From an uncultured Collinsella sp. (GTDB lineage: Bacteria; Actinomycetota; Coriobacteriia; Coriobacteriales; Coriobacteriaceae), in contig UQZU01000001.1 in assembly GCA_900545665.1 (NCBI GenBank), positions 62,001 through 126,000 on the forward strand: a stretch of DNA of 64,000 nucleotides, written 5' to 3'. The notes below the pieces were generated by a model. It was not told where the DNA came from and ran no database searches. It saw only the letters and a list, made by a program, of their open reading frames with translations. The translations under genes were made by a program, and so were the position numbers. Numbering within the stretch: the stretch's first letter is position 1; the number at the start of each line of letters is the position of its first letter. Shown here one piece after another: positions 62,941 through 64,000 of the stretch.

Positions 62941-63157
62941 CTCTCGTCTTTCTGTTATCTCTCATATTAGAGAGGAGTGAGAGATGAAAGATAAGATGTC
63001 TGTCATCTGTTTCATTTAAACATGTTTTCGCTGGTAAAACAATCTATATTGAGACAATACCATGGTTGCCTGTCTCTTTGCAGCATTGTTATCTCTCATA
63101 TTTGTCTCTCATCTTTCTGTTATCTCTCGTATTAGAGACGAATGAGATATGAGAGAT
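62941..63157. repeat. Pair of 52-bp repeats with an operator-like palindrome
   Basis: Copies 62941-62992 and 63106-63157 match at 46 of 52 positions and are 165 bp apart. Each holds CTCTC-R-TATTAGAG (62959-62972 and 63124-63137), a near palindrome, inside a larger TCTC/GAGA-rich inverted repeat. A partial third copy is at about 63089-63104. They lie between the regulator and the M16 gene. Confidence 0.8.
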
Positions 63158-63170
63158 GTGCGGGCGACGG

Positions 63171-63318
63171 ATGAGCGTGGATTTTTGGACGGTCGGGAAA
63201 TGAGGGTGGATATTTGGACGGTTTTTGGGCTTTTGGCAGCCGATTTCGTCCGAAAATCCACGCTCATTTGATGGGCGTCCGAATTTCCACGCTCGTGTGT
63301 CCGAAAATCCACGCTCAT
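63171..63318. repeat. Array of five 20-21 bp motifs in two orientations
   Basis: The motif ATGAGCGTGGATTTTCGGAC, or a close variant, occurs forward at 63171-63191 and 63200-63220 and reversed at 63247-63267, 63276-63296 and 63299-63318. Spacing is not regular. No ORF is convincing here. Confidence 0.8.
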
Positions 63319-63348
63319 CCGGCAGATTGGTCGAGGGCCCCATATGGG

Positions 63349-63354
63349 TATACT
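63349..63354 (+). promoter_or_regulatory. -10 element of the M16 peptidase promoter
   Basis: TATACT with TTGGTC 16 bp upstream (63327-63332), 53 bp before the start codon and directly after the repeat array. Confidence 0.5.
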
Positions 63355-63406
63355 CTCGAGGATTCGACTCGATTCGCCCCCGCTGGGGCGTCAAAGGAGA
63401 CTGCAT

Positions 63407-64000
63407 ATGCCCACCACCTCAACCGACCCGCGCGCCGCAGCCGCCGCGCTGCCGGCACCCGGCACCACCTGCCACGGCTTTGCCGTCGAGCGCTGCGAGA
63501 CCGTGCCCGAGCTCGACTCGGACGCCTACGTGCTGCGCCACACCGCCTCGGGCGCTCGCCTGCTGTACCTGGCGTGCGACGACGAAAACAAGGCCTTTGC
63601 CATTGGCTTTAAGACGCCGCCAGCCGATTCCACCGGCGTGTTCCATATTCTTGAGCACTCGGTGCTGTGCGGATCGGCCAAATTCCCCGTCAAGGAGCCG
63701 TTTGTCGACCTGATCAAGAGCTCCATGCAGACGTTCCTCAACGCCATGACCTACCCCGACAAGACTATCTACCCCGTTGCCACCACCAACGAGCAGGATC
63801 TGTACAACCTGATGGACGTGTACCTGGACGCGGTGTTCAACCCGGCCATCTATACCAAGCCCACCATTTTTGAGCAGGAGGGCTGGCACTACGAGCTGGA
63901 CCTGCCGGAGGGCGCCGAGGACGAGGGCGACGGCAGCTCCGCGAGCCTGCGCGAGGGCACGCTGCGCTATAACGGCGTGGTGTTCAACGAGATGAAGGGC
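63407..64000 (+). CDS. M16 family (presequence protease-like) metallopeptidase, N-terminal part
   Basis: The first 198 codons of a large zinc peptidase; the gene runs off the right edge. The inverted zinc motif HILEHSVLCGS (HxxEH) and the following FVDLIKSSMQTFLNAMTYPDKTIYPVA are typical of the M16C/PreP group. AAAGGAG precedes ATG 63407. Expected to degrade peptides; full proteins of this group are near 1000 residues. Confidence 0.93.
   Translation, partial: MPTTSTDPRAAAAALPAPGTTCHGFAVERCETVPELDSDAYVLRHTASGARLLYLACDDENKAFAIGFKTPPADSTGVFHILEHSVLCGSAKFPVKEPFVDLIKSSMQTFLNAMTYPDKTIYPVATTNEQDLYNLMDVYLDAVFNPAIYTKPTIFEQEGWHYELDLPEGAEDEGDGSSASLREGTLRYNGVVFNEMKG

Noticed and set aside
63171..63318. 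CRISPR array
   Set aside because: The repeats occur in both orientations with uneven spacers of 3 to 26 bp, and no cas gene is present.

Overview
The window is GC-rich DNA (roughly 60% by eye, with strong G/C at third codon positions) from an actinobacterium, most likely a member of the Coriobacteriia such as Collinsella. This is inferred from codon use, a Tad pilus locus without outer-membrane parts, a T-box on pheST, a lineage-type nuclease-like protein and many intergenic palindromes; no rRNA is present to prove it. Most genes are on the minus strand. Genes run almost end to end, and the first (htpG) and last (M16 peptidase) are cut by the window edges.

Layout. 1-3.8 kb: htpG, an acetyltransferase and a polysaccharide chain-length/tyrosine-kinase/phosphatase operon. 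3.8-7 kb: pstB-phoB-phoR phosphate control. 7-10.5 kb: a VanRS-like two-component system divergent from a D,D-carboxypeptidase. 10.6-25 kb: housekeeping genes (TPR protein, serS, proC, rlmH, SPFH protein, tatD, rsmA, metG, rsmI, a GH5-like protein) interrupted by four tRNA genes (Ser, Arg, Leu, Phe). 25-35.4 kb: a toxin-antitoxin pair and a tight-adherence (Tad/Flp) pilus operon. 35.5-43 kb: rsgA, a Ca2+-type P-ATPase, pyk and a nuclease-like protein. 43-50.9 kb: a phospholipase-like protein, a nickel/cobalt ECF transporter with a NikR-type operator, and pheST behind a T-box. 51-58 kb: M32 carboxypeptidase, glmM, a DUF4012 protein and an EamA transporter. 58-64 kb: tRNA-Val, then a small accessory stretch (DUF5710, zinc ribbon, HNH endonuclease, AlbA_2 regulator) and two unusual repeat blocks.

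The most unusual signal is a non-coding module found directly downstream of four of the five tRNA genes. Each tRNA has its own promoter and terminator. After the terminator comes an inverted copy of the T-loop whose sequence follows the tRNA it sits next to, then a set of short perfect hairpins, then a second copy of the tRNA 3' end (from the T-loop onward) and of the terminator. The repeat period is 186-192 bp at all four loci. I do not recognise this as a described family. Its layout resembles a miniature tRNA-targeted element or a structured RNA read through from the tRNA.

Other regulatory DNA worth attention: a NikR-like operator on the Ni/Co transporter, a leader that can hide the ribosome site of the P-ATPase, a 3 x 46-bp palindrome array, a perfect 23-bp inverted repeat with a relic copy 50 kb away, an 89-nt nested palindrome, and the paired 52-bp and five-fold 20-bp repeats in front of the last gene.
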